A DNA stretch of 64,000 nucleotides from NCBI GenBank assembly GCA_947474855.1, contig CANJKV010000005.1, forward strand, positions 1 to 64,000. The letters run 5' to 3'. The translations under genes and the position numbers were made by a program. The number at the start of each line of letters is the position of its first letter. Positions within the stretch are counted from its first letter, which is position 1. The notes beneath the pieces were generated by a model. That model ran no database searches and was not told the origin of the DNA. It saw only the letters and a program-made list of their open reading frames with translations. The DNA is from Aurantimonadaceae bacterium (GTDB lineage: Bacteria > Pseudomonadota > Alphaproteobacteria > Rhizobiales > Rhizobiaceae). This document shows positions 37,158 to 47,460 of this stretch, piece by piece.

Positions 37158-40100
37158 TCAGGCCGCCTTCTTCTGCATCTCGTCGACGAAGCGGGCGAGC
37201 TGGGTCGCCACCGCCGCCGAGCCGTTGAGCCGCTTTTCCGGGGTCGCCCAGTCGCGCACGAGGACGATCGACTGGTCAGGCCGAATCTTTGCGCTTGACC
37301 CCTGCTCCGAGATGTAGCGCACCAGCGCGGCCGGGTTGGCGAAGTTCTTATCTCGGAACTGGATGACGACGCCCTTTGGCCCTGCGTCCAGCTTCTCGAT
37401 GTTGGCCTTGCGGCACAGCGCCTTGATGAAGACGACCTTCAGGAGGTGCTCGACTTCCGTCGGCATAGGCCCGAAGCGGTCGATCAGCTCGGCCCCGAAG
37501 GCATCGATCTCGCGCGCGTTCTCAAGTTCCGCGAGGCGCCGGTAGAGGCCCATGCGGAGCTGCAGGTCGGGGATGTAGCTTTCCGGGATCATCACCGCCG
37601 TGCCGAGCGTGATCTGCGGCGACCAGTGGCCGTCGGTCTCCACCGCCTCTCCCTTCATCTCGGCCACCGCCTCCTCCAGCATCTGCTGGTAGAGCTCGAA
37701 GCCGACCTCCTTGACGTGGCCGGACTGCTCGTCGCCGAGGAGGTTGCCCGCGCCGCGCTGGTCGAGGTCGTGGCTGGCGAGCTGGAAGCCGGCGCCGAGC
37801 GTGTCGAGCGACTGCAGCACCTTGAGCCGCCGGTCGGCGCCCTTGGTCGGCGTCTTGTTGGCGGGGATCGTCATCAGCGCATAGGCGCGCAGCTTCGAGC
37901 GCCCGACGCGGCCGCGCAGCTGGTAGAGCTGGGCGAGGCCGAACATGTCGGCGCGGTGGACGATCATCGTGTTGGCCGAGGGGATGTCGAGGCCCGACTC
38001 GACGATCGTCGTCGAGAGCAGGACGTCATACTGCCCCTCGTAGAAGGCGTTCATGATGTCGTCGAGCTCGCCCGCCGCCATCTGCCCGTGGGCGACGGCG
38101 ACCTTCAGCTCGGGAACATGCGTTTCCAGGAACTCGCGAATGCCCGCGAGGTCCGAGAGGCGCGGCGCGACATAGAAGCTCTGCCCGCCGCGATAGCGCT
38201 CGCGCAAGAGCGTCTCGCGCACCACCAGCGGGTCGAAGGGCGTGACGAAGGTGCGCACCGCCATCCGGTCGACCGGCGGCGTGGTGATGAGCGACAGCTC
38301 GCGAACCCCGGTCAACGCCAGCTGCAGCGTCCTCGGGATCGGCGTCGCCGAGAGCGTCAGGACGTGGACGTCCGACTTCAGCTCCTTCAGCCGCTCCTTG
38401 TGCTTCACGCCGAAGTGCTGCTCCTCGTCGATGATGAGGAGGCCGAGGTTCTTGAAGGTCACGCCCTTGCCGAGCAGCGCGTGCGTGCCGACGACGATGT
38501 CGACTTGGCCGGCGGCGAGGCCCTTCTTCGTTTCCGACAGCTCCTTCGTCGTCACCAGCCGCGAGGCTTGCGCGACGTTGAGCGGCAGGCCGCGGAAGCG
38601 CTCGGAGAAGGTCTTGAAGTGCTGGCGCGAGAGCAGCGTCGTCGGGACCACCACCGCCACCTGCAGCCCGTTCATCGCCGCGATGAAGGCGGCGCGCAGC
38701 GCCACCTCCGTCTTGCCGAAGCCGACGTCGCCGCAGACCAGCCGGTCCATCGGCCGCCCGAGGCCCAGATCATCGGCGACGGCGTCGATTGCGTTCTGCT
38801 GGTCCTCGGTCTCCTCGTAGGGGAAGCGCGCGGCGAACTCGCCCCAGAGCCCTTCCGGCGGCAGGAGGCGCGGGGCGGGCCGCATCTGCCGCTCGGCGGC
38901 GATGCGGATGAGGCCGCCGGCCATGTCGAGGAGGCGCTTCTTGAGCTTGGCCTTGCGCGCCTGCCAAGCGCCGCCGCCGAGCTTGTCGAGCACGGCTTCC
39001 GAGCCCTCGCCGCCGTAGCGCGACAGGAGCTCGATGTTCTCGACGGGCAGGAACAGCCGGTTGTCGTTGGCGTAGTGCAGCTCCAGGCAATCGTGCGGCG
39101 CGCCCGCCGCCTCGATCGTGCGAAGCCCGACGAAGCGCCCGATGCCGTGGTCGACGTGGACGACGATGTCGCCCTCGTCGAGGCCCGAGACCTCCGAGAT
39201 GAAGTCGGAGCCCTTGCGCTTGCGCCGCCCGCGCCGCACGAGCCGGTCACCGAGAATGTCCTGCTCAGCGACGACCGCGATCCGGTCCGTCTCGAAGCCC
39301 GCCTCGATGCCGAGAACGGCCGTCGCGACGAGGTTCTTCGCGATCTCGTTCGCCTGCTTCAGGTTCTCGACGGGCTTGAGCCCTTCGAGCCCGTGCTCCT
39401 TGACGACCTCGGCGAGCCGCTCGCGCGACCCTTCCGTCCATGCGGCGAGGATGACGCGCTTGCCGCTCGCGCGCAGGCGGCCGATGTGGTCGACCGCGGC
39501 GTTGAAGACGTTGGCGTCGCTCGTCGCCCGCTCGGCCGCGAAGTTCCGGCCGCGCTCGACGTCGAGGTTGAACGTGTCGCGCCCGCCCGCGTCGGTGATG
39601 CCGTAAGCCGAGAGGCGGATCGGGTCGACGATGGCGAGCCAGGCGGCGAGGTCACCCTCGGAGAGGCAGAGGTCGTCCGGCTCGACCGGGTTGTAGGGCA
39701 CCGCGTCGCCCGAGGCTTCCTTCGGCGCGCGGGTGCGGGACTCGTAGTGGTCGACGACCGTCTTGCGGCGCTCGGCCACGGCTTCCGCGACGAGGTGGTC
39801 GAGGACGACGGGCATGCCCTCGACGTAGTCGAACAGCGTGTCGGTCGTCTCGTAGAACAGCGGCAGCCAGTGCTCCATGCCGGAGAAGCGACGCCCTTCC
39901 GAGATCGCGGCATAGAGCGCGTCGTTGCGCTGGGCCGCGCCGAAGCGCCGGAGGTAATTCTGGCGGAAGCGGCTGATCGTCTCGTCGCGGATCGCGATCT
40001 CGGACACCGGCGCGAGGTCGAAGCTCTTCTTCTGCGCGACGGTGCGCTGGCTCGCCGGGTCGAAGGAGCGGATCGTTTCCAGCGTATCGCCGAAGAAATC

Positions 40101-40667
40101 GAGGCGCACCGGCTCCGCCTCGCCCGGCGCCCAGAGGTCTAGGATGCCGCCGCGCACCGCGAACTCGCCGCGCTCGCGCACGGTGGCCACGCGTTCAAAG
40201 CCGCCGCGGCCGAGCACGCGCACGATGTCGTCCATGGGGATGCGATTGCCGACGCGGGCCGAGATCGATTCCTCCGCCAGCATGGAGGCCGGCGGCATGC
40301 GCTGGAGCATGGCGTTGGCGGTGGTCAGCACCACCGCCCGGTGCGGCTCCTTCTTCAGCGCGACGAGCGCGCTCATGGCGGCAAGACGCCGCGCCGCCAC
40401 TTCCGAGGACGGACCGACGCGGTCGTAGGGCAGGCAGTCCCAGGCCGGCAGCGTCAGGACGGGAAGCTCGGGCGCGACGAACCGCAGCGCGTCCTCGAGG
40501 TCGGCGATGCGGTTGCCGTCCCGCATGACGAAGACGACGGGTTTCTTGCCGCCGCGCAGGCGTGCGATCTCGGCGATGAGGAAGGGCTCATAGCCGTCGA
40601 GGACATTGCCGATCGACAGCCCGGCGCCGCGCTCCAGCGCCTTCTTCAAGGGTTCGGTCAGGCTCAT
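37158..40667 (-). CDS. mfd: Transcription-repair coupling factor Mfd
   Basis: 1169-residue ATPase that removes RNA polymerase stalled at DNA lesions and recruits UvrA. Domains in order: UvrB-like N-terminal region, CarD/RID RNA-polymerase-interaction domain (GDIVVHVDHGIGRFVGL, residues about 490-560), two RecA-like helicase domains (LVCGDVGFGKTEVALRA; DEEQHFG; LRGRVGRS) and a C-terminal TRCF domain. The start at 40667 overlaps the sdhE stop (ATGA). The large antisense ORF at 37446-40142 is a codon-bias shadow. Confidence 0.98.
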   Translation of the reverse strand: MSLTEPLKKALERGAGLSIGNVLDGYEPFLIAEIARLRGGKKPVVFVMRDGNRIADLEDALRFVAPELPVLTLPAWDCLPYDRVGPSSEVAARRLAAMSALVALKKEPHRAVVLTTANAMLQRMPPASMLAEESISARVGNRIPMDDIVRVLGRGGFERVATVRERGEFAVRGGILDLWAPGEAEPVRLDFFGDTLETIRSFDPASQRTVAQKKSFDLAPVSEIAIRDETISRFRQNYLRRFGAAQRNDALYAAISEGRRFSGMEHWLPLFYETTDTLFDYVEGMPVVLDHLVAEAVAERRKTVVDHYESRTRAPKEASGDAVPYNPVEPDDLCLSEGDLAAWLAIVDPIRLSAYGITDAGGRDTFNLDVERGRNFAAERATSDANVFNAAVDHIGRLRASGKRVILAAWTEGSRERLAEVVKEHGLEGLKPVENLKQANEIAKNLVATAVLGIEAGFETDRIAVVAEQDILGDRLVRRGRRKRKGSDFISEVSGLDEGDIVVHVDHGIGRFVGLRTIEAAGAPHDCLELHYANDNRLFLPVENIELLSRYGGEGSEAVLDKLGGGAWQARKAKLKKRLLDMAGGLIRIAAERQMRPAPRLLPPEGLWGEFAARFPYEETEDQQNAIDAVADDLGLGRPMDRLVCGDVGFGKTEVALRAAFIAAMNGLQVAVVVPTTLLSRQHFKTFSERFRGLPLNVAQASRLVTTKELSETKKGLAAGQVDIVVGTHALLGKGVTFKNLGLLIIDEEQHFGVKHKERLKELKSDVHVLTLSATPIPRTLQLALTGVRELSLITTPPVDRMAVRTFVTPFDPLVVRETLLRERYRGGQSFYVAPRLSDLAGIREFLETHVPELKVAVAHGQMAAGELDDIMNAFYEGQYDVLLSTTIVESGLDIPSANTMIVHRADMFGLAQLYQLRGRVGRSKLRAYALMTIPANKTPTKGADRRLKVLQSLDTLGAGFQLASHDLDQRGAGNLLGDEQSGHVKEVGFELYQQMLEEAVAEMKGEAVETDGHWSPQITLGTAVMIPESYIPDLQLRMGLYRRLAELENAREIDAFGAELIDRFGPMPTEVEHLLKVVFIKALCRKANIEKLDAGPKGVVIQFRDKNFANPAALVRYISEQGSSAKIRPDQSIVLVRDWATPEKRLNGSAAVATQLARFVDEMQKKAA

Positions 40668-40954
40668 GTCTGCTCGCTCGCGCCGTGGAAGGCGCAGATC
40701 CGCCGGAACAGCGGCGTGTCGTAGTTGGCGGGCGTCTCGGCCTCGCCGGTCATCCACTTGAAGAGGTCGCGGTCGGGCACCTCCATCAGCACCTCGTAGA
40801 CGTCCATCTCCGCGTCGGTGAGCTTGTCGATCTCGGCGTCGGCGAAGCGGCCGAGCACGAGGTCCATCTCGCGGATGCCCCTATGCCAGGAGCGGAACAG
40901 CGCCTTGCGTCGCCGAACGTCGAGGTCGCTCGAGGAGCGCTGCGTGCCAGTCAT
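40664..40954 (-). CDS. sdhE: FAD assembly factor SdhE
   Basis: 96-residue SdhE/Sdh5-family protein that promotes covalent flavinylation of succinate dehydrogenase SdhA. The RGxxE motif is visible as HRGIREMD, followed by the helical DVYEVLMEVPDRDLFKWMTG. It sits between recG (divergent) and mfd (overlapping by four bases), a conserved arrangement in rhizobia. The 99-base gap to recG should contain both promoters. Confidence 0.95.
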   Translation of the reverse strand: MTGTQRSSSDLDVRRRKALFRSWHRGIREMDLVLGRFADAEIDKLTDAEMDVYEVLMEVPDRDLFKWMTGEAETPANYDTPLFRRICAFHGASEQT

Positions 40955-41053
40955 GTCGGAAGCCCGTCTCGTGGATCGCGTTCATATATAGGTGCCGTCC
41001 GCGCGTGTCAGCGGCTTTGCGGCCGGGCTTGAGGTCGCTACAGACGAGAGCCG

Positions 41054-43159
41054 ATGCGCCCGTCCGTTCTTGATTCGATCTTTGCGCCGGTGACCTCCCT
41101 GGAAGGGGTGGGTCCGAAGCTCGCCCGGCTCATGCAGTCGCTGCTCGTGCGCGGGCCGGACGAGGCCGTGCGCGTGCGCGACCTCCTGTTCCACCTGCCG
41201 AGCGGCCTGATCGACCGCCGCCGCCGCGGCGAGGTCGCGACCGCCCCGGAAGGCGTTCCGGTGACGCTGACGCTGCGCATCGACCGCCACCAGCCGAACC
41301 CGCGCGGCACCAGCCAGCCCTATCGCGTCTTCGGCCAGGACGAGACCGGCGAGATCGCCCTCACCTACTTCCGCGCCCAGCCGCGCTGGCTGGAGGACCT
41401 GCTGCCCATCGGCGAGACGATGATCGTCTCGGGTCGCGTCGAGTGGTTCAACGGCCGTCCCTCGATGGTCCATCCCGATTTCGTCTCGCGCGCCGACGAG
41501 ACCGAGGGCAAGGCGCTGGTGGAGCCGGTCTACCCGATGACGGCAGGCCTTTCCGGCAAGGTGTTGCGCCGCGCCATCGCCGGCGCGCTGGAGCGCCTGC
41601 CCGTGCTGCCCGACTGGATGGACCCGGCGCTCGCCGCTCGTCACAAGTTCCCGGCCTTCGACGCGGCGCTGCGCGCCGCCCACGATCCGCAGGACGGCAA
41701 GGACCTCCTGCCCGAGGCCCTGCCCCGCCAGCGGCTCGCCTATGACGAGCTCCTCGCCACCCAGCTCGCCCTCGCGCTCGCTCGCCAGCGCATGAAGAAG
41801 GCCGGGGGCCGCGTCCTCCTGGGCACCGGCGAAACGGAAAAGCGGCTGCGCACGGCCCTGCCCTACACCCTGACCCCCGGCCAGACGGAGGTTCTCGCCG
41901 AGATCGCCGGCGACATGGCCTCGCCCGACCGCATGCTGCGGCTCCTCCAGGGCGATGTCGGCGCCGGCAAGACGGTGGTCGCGCTCTTCGCCATGTGCAT
42001 CGCGGCCGAGGCCGGCGCCCAGTCCTGCCTCCTCGCCCCGACCGAGATCCTCGCCCGCCAGCACGCGGAAGGCCTGTCGAAGCTCTGCGAGGCGGCGGGC
42101 CTGCGCCTCACGCTCCTCACCGGCCGCGATAACGGCCGCGCCCGCGCCGCCAAGCTGGCGGCGATCGCGAGCGGTGAGACGGACATCGTCGTCGGCACCC
42201 ACGCCCTCTTCCAGGAGGACGTCGCCTATCACGACCTCGGCCTCGTGGTGGTCGACGAGCAGCATCGCTTCGGCGTGCAGCAGCGCATGGCGCTCCAGAA
42301 GAAGGGCCAGGCGCCCGACCTCCTGGTGATGACTGCGACACCCATCCCGCGCACGCTCGTCCTCGCCGCCTTCGGCGACATGGACGTGTCGCGCCTCATG
42401 GGCAAGCCCGCCGGCCGCAAGCCCATCACCACCGTCGCCGCCTCGCTCGACCGCCTGCCCGAGATCGTCCAGCGCATCGGCGCGGCGATCGAGAAGGGCG
42501 AGCGCGTCTACTGGGTCGTGCCGCTCGTGGAGGAGTCGGAGAAGAGCGACCTCATGGCCGCCGACGAGCGCGCCCGCGTGCTGCGCCAGTTCTTCGGCGA
42601 TGCCCGCGTCGGTCTCGTCCACGGCCGGATGAGCGGCGAGGAGAAGGACGCCGCCATGGCCGACTTCAAGGCCGGCGTCACCCGCGTCGTCGTCGCGACG
42701 ACCGTAATCGAGGTCGGCGTCGACGTGCCGGATGCGACGATCATCGTCATCGAGCACGCCGAGCGCTTCGGCCTCTCGCAGCTCCATCAGCTCCGCGGAC
42801 GCGTCGGGCGCGGATCAAAGCCTTCCTCCTGCGTCCTCCTCTACAAGGCGCCCCTCGGCGAGACGGCGAAGGCCCGCATCGCCGTCATGCGCGAGAGCGA
42901 GGACGGCTTCCGCATCGCGGAAGAGGACCTGCGCCTGCGCGGCGAGGGCGACCTCCTCGGCACGAAGCAGTCGGGCCTCCCCGCCTTCCGCATCGCCGAC
43001 CTGTCGCAGCACGGCGAGCTTCTCGCCATCGCCCGCGACGACGCGCGCCTGATCGTCCACCGCGACCCGGAGCTGAAGGGCGAGCGCGGCGAGGCGCTGA
43101 AGACGCTGCTCTACCTCTTCGGCCGCGACGAGGCGGTCCGGCTGCTGCGAGCCGGCTGA
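41054..43159 (+). CDS. recG: ATP-dependent DNA helicase RecG
   Basis: 701-residue branch-migration helicase acting on stalled forks and recombination intermediates. An N-terminal wedge/OB domain (LVEPVYPMTAGLSGK at its end), then helicase motifs: Walker A LLQGDVGAGKTVVAL, DEQHRFG, TATPIPRTL and LHQLRGRVGRGSKPS. Length and start agree with the family. It is divergent from sdhE-mfd and ends ten bases before the convergent unknown membrane protein. Confidence 0.98.
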   Translation: MRPSVLDSIFAPVTSLEGVGPKLARLMQSLLVRGPDEAVRVRDLLFHLPSGLIDRRRRGEVATAPEGVPVTLTLRIDRHQPNPRGTSQPYRVFGQDETGEIALTYFRAQPRWLEDLLPIGETMIVSGRVEWFNGRPSMVHPDFVSRADETEGKALVEPVYPMTAGLSGKVLRRAIAGALERLPVLPDWMDPALAARHKFPAFDAALRAAHDPQDGKDLLPEALPRQRLAYDELLATQLALALARQRMKKAGGRVLLGTGETEKRLRTALPYTLTPGQTEVLAEIAGDMASPDRMLRLLQGDVGAGKTVVALFAMCIAAEAGAQSCLLAPTEILARQHAEGLSKLCEAAGLRLTLLTGRDNGRARAAKLAAIASGETDIVVGTHALFQEDVAYHDLGLVVVDEQHRFGVQQRMALQKKGQAPDLLVMTATPIPRTLVLAAFGDMDVSRLMGKPAGRKPITTVAASLDRLPEIVQRIGAAIEKGERVYWVVPLVEESEKSDLMAADERARVLRQFFGDARVGLVHGRMSGEEKDAAMADFKAGVTRVVVATTVIEVGVDVPDATIIVIEHAERFGLSQLHQLRGRVGRGSKPSSCVLLYKAPLGETAKARIAVMRESEDGFRIAEEDLRLRGEGDLLGTKQSGLPAFRIADLSQHGELLAIARDDARLIVHRDPELKGERGEALKTLLYLFGRDEAVRLLRAG

Positions 43160-43169
43160 CGTGCGAGCG

Positions 43170-44054
43170 CTACGGGTCGCCGAAGAGGTCGTCGATCGGG
43201 AACCGCAGGTTCAGGCGGGCAAGGGTGCCGGGGCGAACGGCGGCGTATAGAAGCTGCTGGTAGTCGGGATCGGCGCAGACGAGCTCCCTCGGATCGTCCT
43301 CGCGGGTGAAGCCGGCCAGCGCCTCGAAGAGCTCCGGCGGATGCAGTTTCCAGCGGTAGTGGAAGGGCACTCGCTTTCGCCTGCCGTCGATCGGAAACTC
43401 GACGACGGAGGCGCCTTCCGAGCTGCCGCCCGGCAAGTCGACGGACACGTCCGCCTGATCCACCTCGTGGCCGAGCGAGATCAGGATTTCCGTCGTGAGG
43501 CCGGCGATCAGCGCCGCGTCGTACTCGGTGCCGACCGGCACGAAGGTGAGGCGACGAAACTTGGGCCGGCCGAGTTCTGCCACCCACGAGAAGGCGCTTA
43601 GCGCCGTGTAGACATTGACCACCGGTCCCGGATCGAAGTGCTGCGTGGCCCGCCAGAGCGTCTCGACGTCGACCTCGCCCGGAACGAGCGCGCCGGCTTC
43701 TTCGAAGGCGTCGATGGTGGTTCGCAGAAGCTGTCGTTCGTCCTCGCTCGGCTCCCGCATCTCGTGCTCGGCTGAACCTGCGGGCTCGTCCTCCACTGGC
43801 GCGGCTTTCACCGCCCTTGATCGCGCGACGGGGAAAGCCGCTACGCGACGTTCGACGAGCGCGTCGTAGCGCAGGACAGCGAAGCTTCCCACGGCGACGA
43901 AGCCGAGGCAGATCGCCAGCGCGATCCATTCCGAGCCGTCCAAGGGCCGCAGGAGGCCGGCGAGCAGCAGGGCCAGGACGCCGAAGAAGACGGTGCCGCC
44001 GAAAAGTTCGCGTCGAGACGGCAGCTTCCATCCTTCCGATGAACGAACTTCCAC
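43170..44054 (-). CDS. Two-helix membrane protein of unknown function
   Basis: 294 residues, not recognised. Two closely spaced hydrophobic helices near the N-terminus (GTVFFGVLALLLAGLL; WIALAICLGFVAVGSFAVL) are followed by a basic/acidic linker and a soluble domain of about 210 residues probably in the cytoplasm. The soluble part has no P-loop, kinase or nuclease motif I can see; stretches such as RKRVPFHYRWKLHPPELFEALAGF look conserved-type. It starts 16 bases after the glmS stop on the same strand, so it may be the last gene of the glmS transcript. Confidence 0.72.
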   Translation of the reverse strand: MEVRSSEGWKLPSRRELFGGTVFFGVLALLLAGLLRPLDGSEWIALAICLGFVAVGSFAVLRYDALVERRVAAFPVARSRAVKAAPVEDEPAGSAEHEMREPSEDERQLLRTTIDAFEEAGALVPGEVDVETLWRATQHFDPGPVVNVYTALSAFSWVAELGRPKFRRLTFVPVGTEYDAALIAGLTTEILISLGHEVDQADVSVDLPGGSSEGASVVEFPIDGRRKRVPFHYRWKLHPPELFEALAGFTREDDPRELVCADPDYQQLLYAAVRPGTLARLNLRFPIDDLFGDP

Positions 44055-44070
44055 GGATGCCGCCTGCCCG

Positions 44071-45897
44071 CTACTCGACCGTCACCGACTTGGCGAGATT
44101 GCGCGGCTGGTCGACATCCGTGCCCATCTGCACGGCCGTGTGGTAAGCCAGCATCTGCAGGATCACGGCATAGGCGATGGGCGCGACGATCTCCGGCATG
44201 TCCGGCAGCACGATCGTGGAATGCGCGCCGACCGCCTTTGCCGCGGCCCCGCTCGCGTCCGTCACCAGCACGATCTTGCCGCCGCGCGCGGCGACCTCCT
44301 GCATGTTCGAGACCGTCTTCTCGAAGACGCGGTCGTAGGGGGCGATGACCACCACCGGCATCGTCTCGTCGATCAGCGCGATGGGCCCGTGCTTCAGCTC
44401 GCCCGCGGCGTAGCCCTCGGCATGGATATAGCTCAGCTCCTTCAGCTTCAGCGCGCCTTCCAGTGCGATCGGGAAGGAGAAGCCGCGGCCGAGGAAAAGC
44501 GCGTGGCGGTGGGTCGCCATGTCGCGCGCGAGCTTCTCGACGGCGTCCTCGAGCTTCAACGCCTCGTTGACGAGCCGCGGCGCCTCGGCGAGCGCGCGCG
44601 TCAGCTCCAGCTCGGCGGCGCCGTCGATGACGCCGCGCTCGACGCCGGCGCGGACGGAAAGCGCTGCGAGTGCGGTAAGCTGGCAGGTGAAGGCCTTGGT
44701 CGACGCGACGCCGATCTCCGGGCCGGCCAGCGTCGGCAGCACGTAGCGGCTTTCGCGCGCGATCGTCGATTCCTGGACGTTGACCACCGCCGCCGTCGCG
44801 AGGCCCTGCTCCTTGGCGTAGCGCAGCGAGGCCAGCGTGTCCGCCGTCTCGCCGGACTGCGACACGAAGAGCGCGAGGTCGACGTCGCCGAGCGGGCTCT
44901 CACGGTAGCGAAACTCGGACGCCACATCGAGATCGCAGGCGATGCGGCCGTAGCGCTCGAAGAAGTAGCGGCCCATCAGCCCGGCATAGAAGCCGGTGCC
45001 GCAGGCCGAGATCGCGATGCGGCGCACGTCGGTGAAGGAGAGGTCCTGGCCGACCGGCACGCGCGCCCGACCCGTTGTGAGATCGACGTAGGCGCCGAGG
45101 GTATGGCCGATCACCTCCGGCTGCTCGTAGATCTCCTTCTGCATGAAGTGGCGGTGATTGCCCTTGTCGACGTAGAAGGCCTTGCCGACCGAGCGCCGCA
45201 GCGGCCGCGCCACCTCCTCGCCGGCCGCGTCGTAGATCCGCACCGAGCCGCGGTTGAGAACCGCCCAATCGCCATCCTCCAGGTAGCGGACGGAATCGGT
45301 GAAGGGTGAGAGCGCGATCGCGTCCGAGCCGAGGAACATCTCGCCCGTGCCCTCGCCCACCGCCAGCGGCGGGCCGTTGCGGGCGGCGAGGATCGTCTCG
45401 GGATCGTCCTCGAAGATCACCGCCAGCGCGTAGGCGCCGCGCACCTCGCCGAGCATGGCGCGCATGGCCGCCCGGGGCGGCAGACCGGCCCGGCGGTGCT
45501 TGGCGAGAAGGTGCGCCACGACCTCCGTGTCGGTCTGGCTGGCGAACTCCGCGCCGTCGGCGACGAGAGCGGCCTTCAGCTCGGCGAAGTTCTCGATGAT
45601 GCCGTTGTGGACCACGGCGACGCCGTCGACGAAGTGGGGATGGGCATTGGTCTCGTTGGGCACGCCGTGCGTCGCCCAGCGCGTGTGGCCGATGCCGACC
45701 GTGCCGGGCAGCGGGTCGGCCGCCAGCACCTTCTCCAGGTTGACGAGCTTGCCCTCGGCGCGGCGCCGGGCGAGCCGGCCGCCGTTGATCGCCGCGACGC
45801 CGGCGGAATCGTAGCCGCGGTATTCCAGGCGCTTCAGTGCGTCGACGAGGCGCGGGGCCACCGGTTCCGACGAGATGATTCCGATGATGCCGCACAT
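44071..45897 (-). CDS. glmS: Glucosamine--fructose-6-phosphate aminotransferase
   Basis: Converts fructose-6-phosphate and glutamine to glucosamine-6-phosphate, the entry to UDP-GlcNAc for peptidoglycan and lipid A. The N-terminal Cys2 glutaminase domain begins MCGIIGIISSE, with LEYRGYDSAG and GIGHTRWATHG. The synthase part has two SIS domains (ISACGTGFYAG, SQSGETADTLA, a C-terminal SVTVE). 608 residues is normal. It lies 120 bases after glmU on the same strand, so hexosamine supply is clustered. I saw no glmS ribozyme-like element, as expected outside Gram-positives. Confidence 0.98.
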   Translation of the reverse strand: MCGIIGIISSEPVAPRLVDALKRLEYRGYDSAGVAAINGGRLARRRAEGKLVNLEKVLAADPLPGTVGIGHTRWATHGVPNETNAHPHFVDGVAVVHNGIIENFAELKAALVADGAEFASQTDTEVVAHLLAKHRRAGLPPRAAMRAMLGEVRGAYALAVIFEDDPETILAARNGPPLAVGEGTGEMFLGSDAIALSPFTDSVRYLEDGDWAVLNRGSVRIYDAAGEEVARPLRRSVGKAFYVDKGNHRHFMQKEIYEQPEVIGHTLGAYVDLTTGRARVPVGQDLSFTDVRRIAISACGTGFYAGLMGRYFFERYGRIACDLDVASEFRYRESPLGDVDLALFVSQSGETADTLASLRYAKEQGLATAAVVNVQESTIARESRYVLPTLAGPEIGVASTKAFTCQLTALAALSVRAGVERGVIDGAAELELTRALAEAPRLVNEALKLEDAVEKLARDMATHRHALFLGRGFSFPIALEGALKLKELSYIHAEGYAAGELKHGPIALIDETMPVVVIAPYDRVFEKTVSNMQEVAARGGKIVLVTDASGAAAKAVGAHSTIVLPDMPEIVAPIAYAVILQMLAYHTAVQMGTDVDQPRNLAKSVTVE

Positions 45898-46017
45898 GCC
45901 GGTGATTTCCTTCCTCGATCGGGTAGCGCCGCCCTGCCCGCGCAGCCGGACACTTCTAGCCGCGCCGCATCGCTCACGCGCGTCACGATTGATGACGCTG
46001 CGTGACGCTCGGCCGGA

Positions 46018-47388
46018 TCAGTCCTCTGACTTGGCTGCTTTCGCCGCGGCCTTGGCCGCCTCGTTGCGCGCGTTGATGGCGCGGCCGCGCCCATCCTTGT
46101 TGACCTGCCGGCCCCGCGCGATCGCCAGGGCCTCCGGCGGCACGTCTTCGGTGACGACGCTGCCCGAGGCGACATAGGCGCCATCGCCGATCGACACGGG
46201 CGCGACGAGCGCCGAGTTGGAGCCGACGAAGACGTTCTCGCCGATCACCGTCCGGTGCTTGTTGAAGCCGTCGTAATTGCAGGTGATGGTCCCCGCGCCG
46301 ATGTTTGAGCCGGCGCCGACGACCGCGTCGCCGATATAGGTCAGGTGGTTGACCTTGGCGCCCTCGCCGATCGTCGCGCCCTTCACCTCGCAGAAGTTGC
46401 CGACCTTCGCGTCGCGCGCGAGGTCCGCGCCCGGCCGCAACCGCGCGAAGGGCCCGACCGAGGCCTTCTCGCCGATCGTGGCTCCGGCGACATGGCTGAA
46501 GGCGTGGACGACGGCGCCTGCGGCGACCCGGGCGCCGGGGCCGAAGACGACGTTCGGCTCGATCGTGCAGTCGGGCTCCAGAACCGTGTCGTGCGAGAAG
46601 AACACCGTGTCCGGCGCGTGCAGCGTCGCGCCGCCCAGCATCGCCTCGCGCCGGCGCCGCGTCTGCCAGATCGCTTCCACGCCGGCGAGTTCGACACGGT
46701 TGTTGACGCCCAGCACCTCGTCCGGATCGGCCTCGATCGCCTTTGCCGCGCGGCCCGCGGCGCGGGCGATCTCGACGATGTCCGTCAGGTAGTACTCGCC
46801 CTTGGCATTGTCGTTTCCGATGCGATCCAGGAGGTCCAGCGCGCCCTCGCCGCGGAACGCCATGACGCCGCCGTTGCAGAAGCGGATCATCCGCTCGGCA
46901 TCGCTGGCGTCTTTTTCCTCGCGGATAGCGACGAGCGAGCCTTCGTGCTCGATCAGCCGGCCGTAGCCGGTCGGGTTCGGCGGCCGGAAGCCGATCACGC
47001 AGATGTCGGCGCCGGCCATCAGCGCAGCGCGCGCCCGGGTCAGCGTTTCCGGCCGGATGAGCGGGGTATCGCCGAACAGGACGAGGATGTCGTCGAAACC
47101 CTCTGCGATCGCGTTCCGCGCGGCGAGAACGGCGTGGGCGGTCCCGAGCCGCTCCGTCTGCTCGAACACGCTCGCATCCCGGCCGTGGCGGGACGCCACC
47201 GCCGCGGTCCGCTCGGCCTCGCGTCCGACCACCACCGCGAGGCGCGTGGCGCCCGCGAGCTCCGCGGCGCGCAGCACGTGCGCCACCATCGGCAGGCCCG
47301 CCACCTCGTGCAGCACCTTGGGCAGGCTGGATTTCATCCGCGTACCCTCGCCGGCGGCGAGAACGATGCTGAGGCAGCTCCTGGCCAT
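46018..47388 (-). CDS. glmU: Bifunctional GlmU (GlcN-1-P acetyltransferase / GlcNAc-1-P uridylyltransferase)
   Basis: Makes UDP-GlcNAc in two steps. N-terminal pyrophosphorylase domain with [23 protein letters not shown]-terminal left-handed beta-helix of hexapeptide repeats from about residue 250 ([53 protein letters not shown]). The tail is Lys/Ala-rich. The start at 47388 has GGGAAGG a few bases upstream; the ATGs at 47406 and 47448 are possible but less family-like. It is next to glmS on the same strand. Confidence 0.97.
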   Translation of the reverse strand: MARSCLSIVLAAGEGTRMKSSLPKVLHEVAGLPMVAHVLRAAELAGATRLAVVVGREAERTAAVASRHGRDASVFEQTERLGTAHAVLAARNAIAEGFDDILVLFGDTPLIRPETLTRARAALMAGADICVIGFRPPNPTGYGRLIEHEGSLVAIREEKDASDAERMIRFCNGGVMAFRGEGALDLLDRIGNDNAKGEYYLTDIVEIARAAGRAAKAIEADPDEVLGVNNRVELAGVEAIWQTRRRREAMLGGATLHAPDTVFFSHDTVLEPDCTIEPNVVFGPGARVAAGAVVHAFSHVAGATIGEKASVGPFARLRPGADLARDAKVGNFCEVKGATIGEGAKVNHLTYIGDAVVGAGSNIGAGTITCNYDGFNKHRTVIGENVFVGSNSALVAPVSIGDGAYVASGSVVTEDVPPEALAIARGRQVNKDGRGRAINARNEAAKAAAKAAKSED

Positions 47389-47460
47389 GCGCGCCTTCCC
47401 GATCATGTCAACCGCGGCGCGGCATAGCATGTGCGGCGTTAATCGCAACGAAAGAGCGGT

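Noticed and set aside
37446-40142. 898-residue plus-strand ORF opposite mfd
   Set aside because: Lies wholly antisense to a certain gene. Its His/Arg/Asp-rich, repeat-like composition is typical of a high-GC shadow frame, and no family is recognised.
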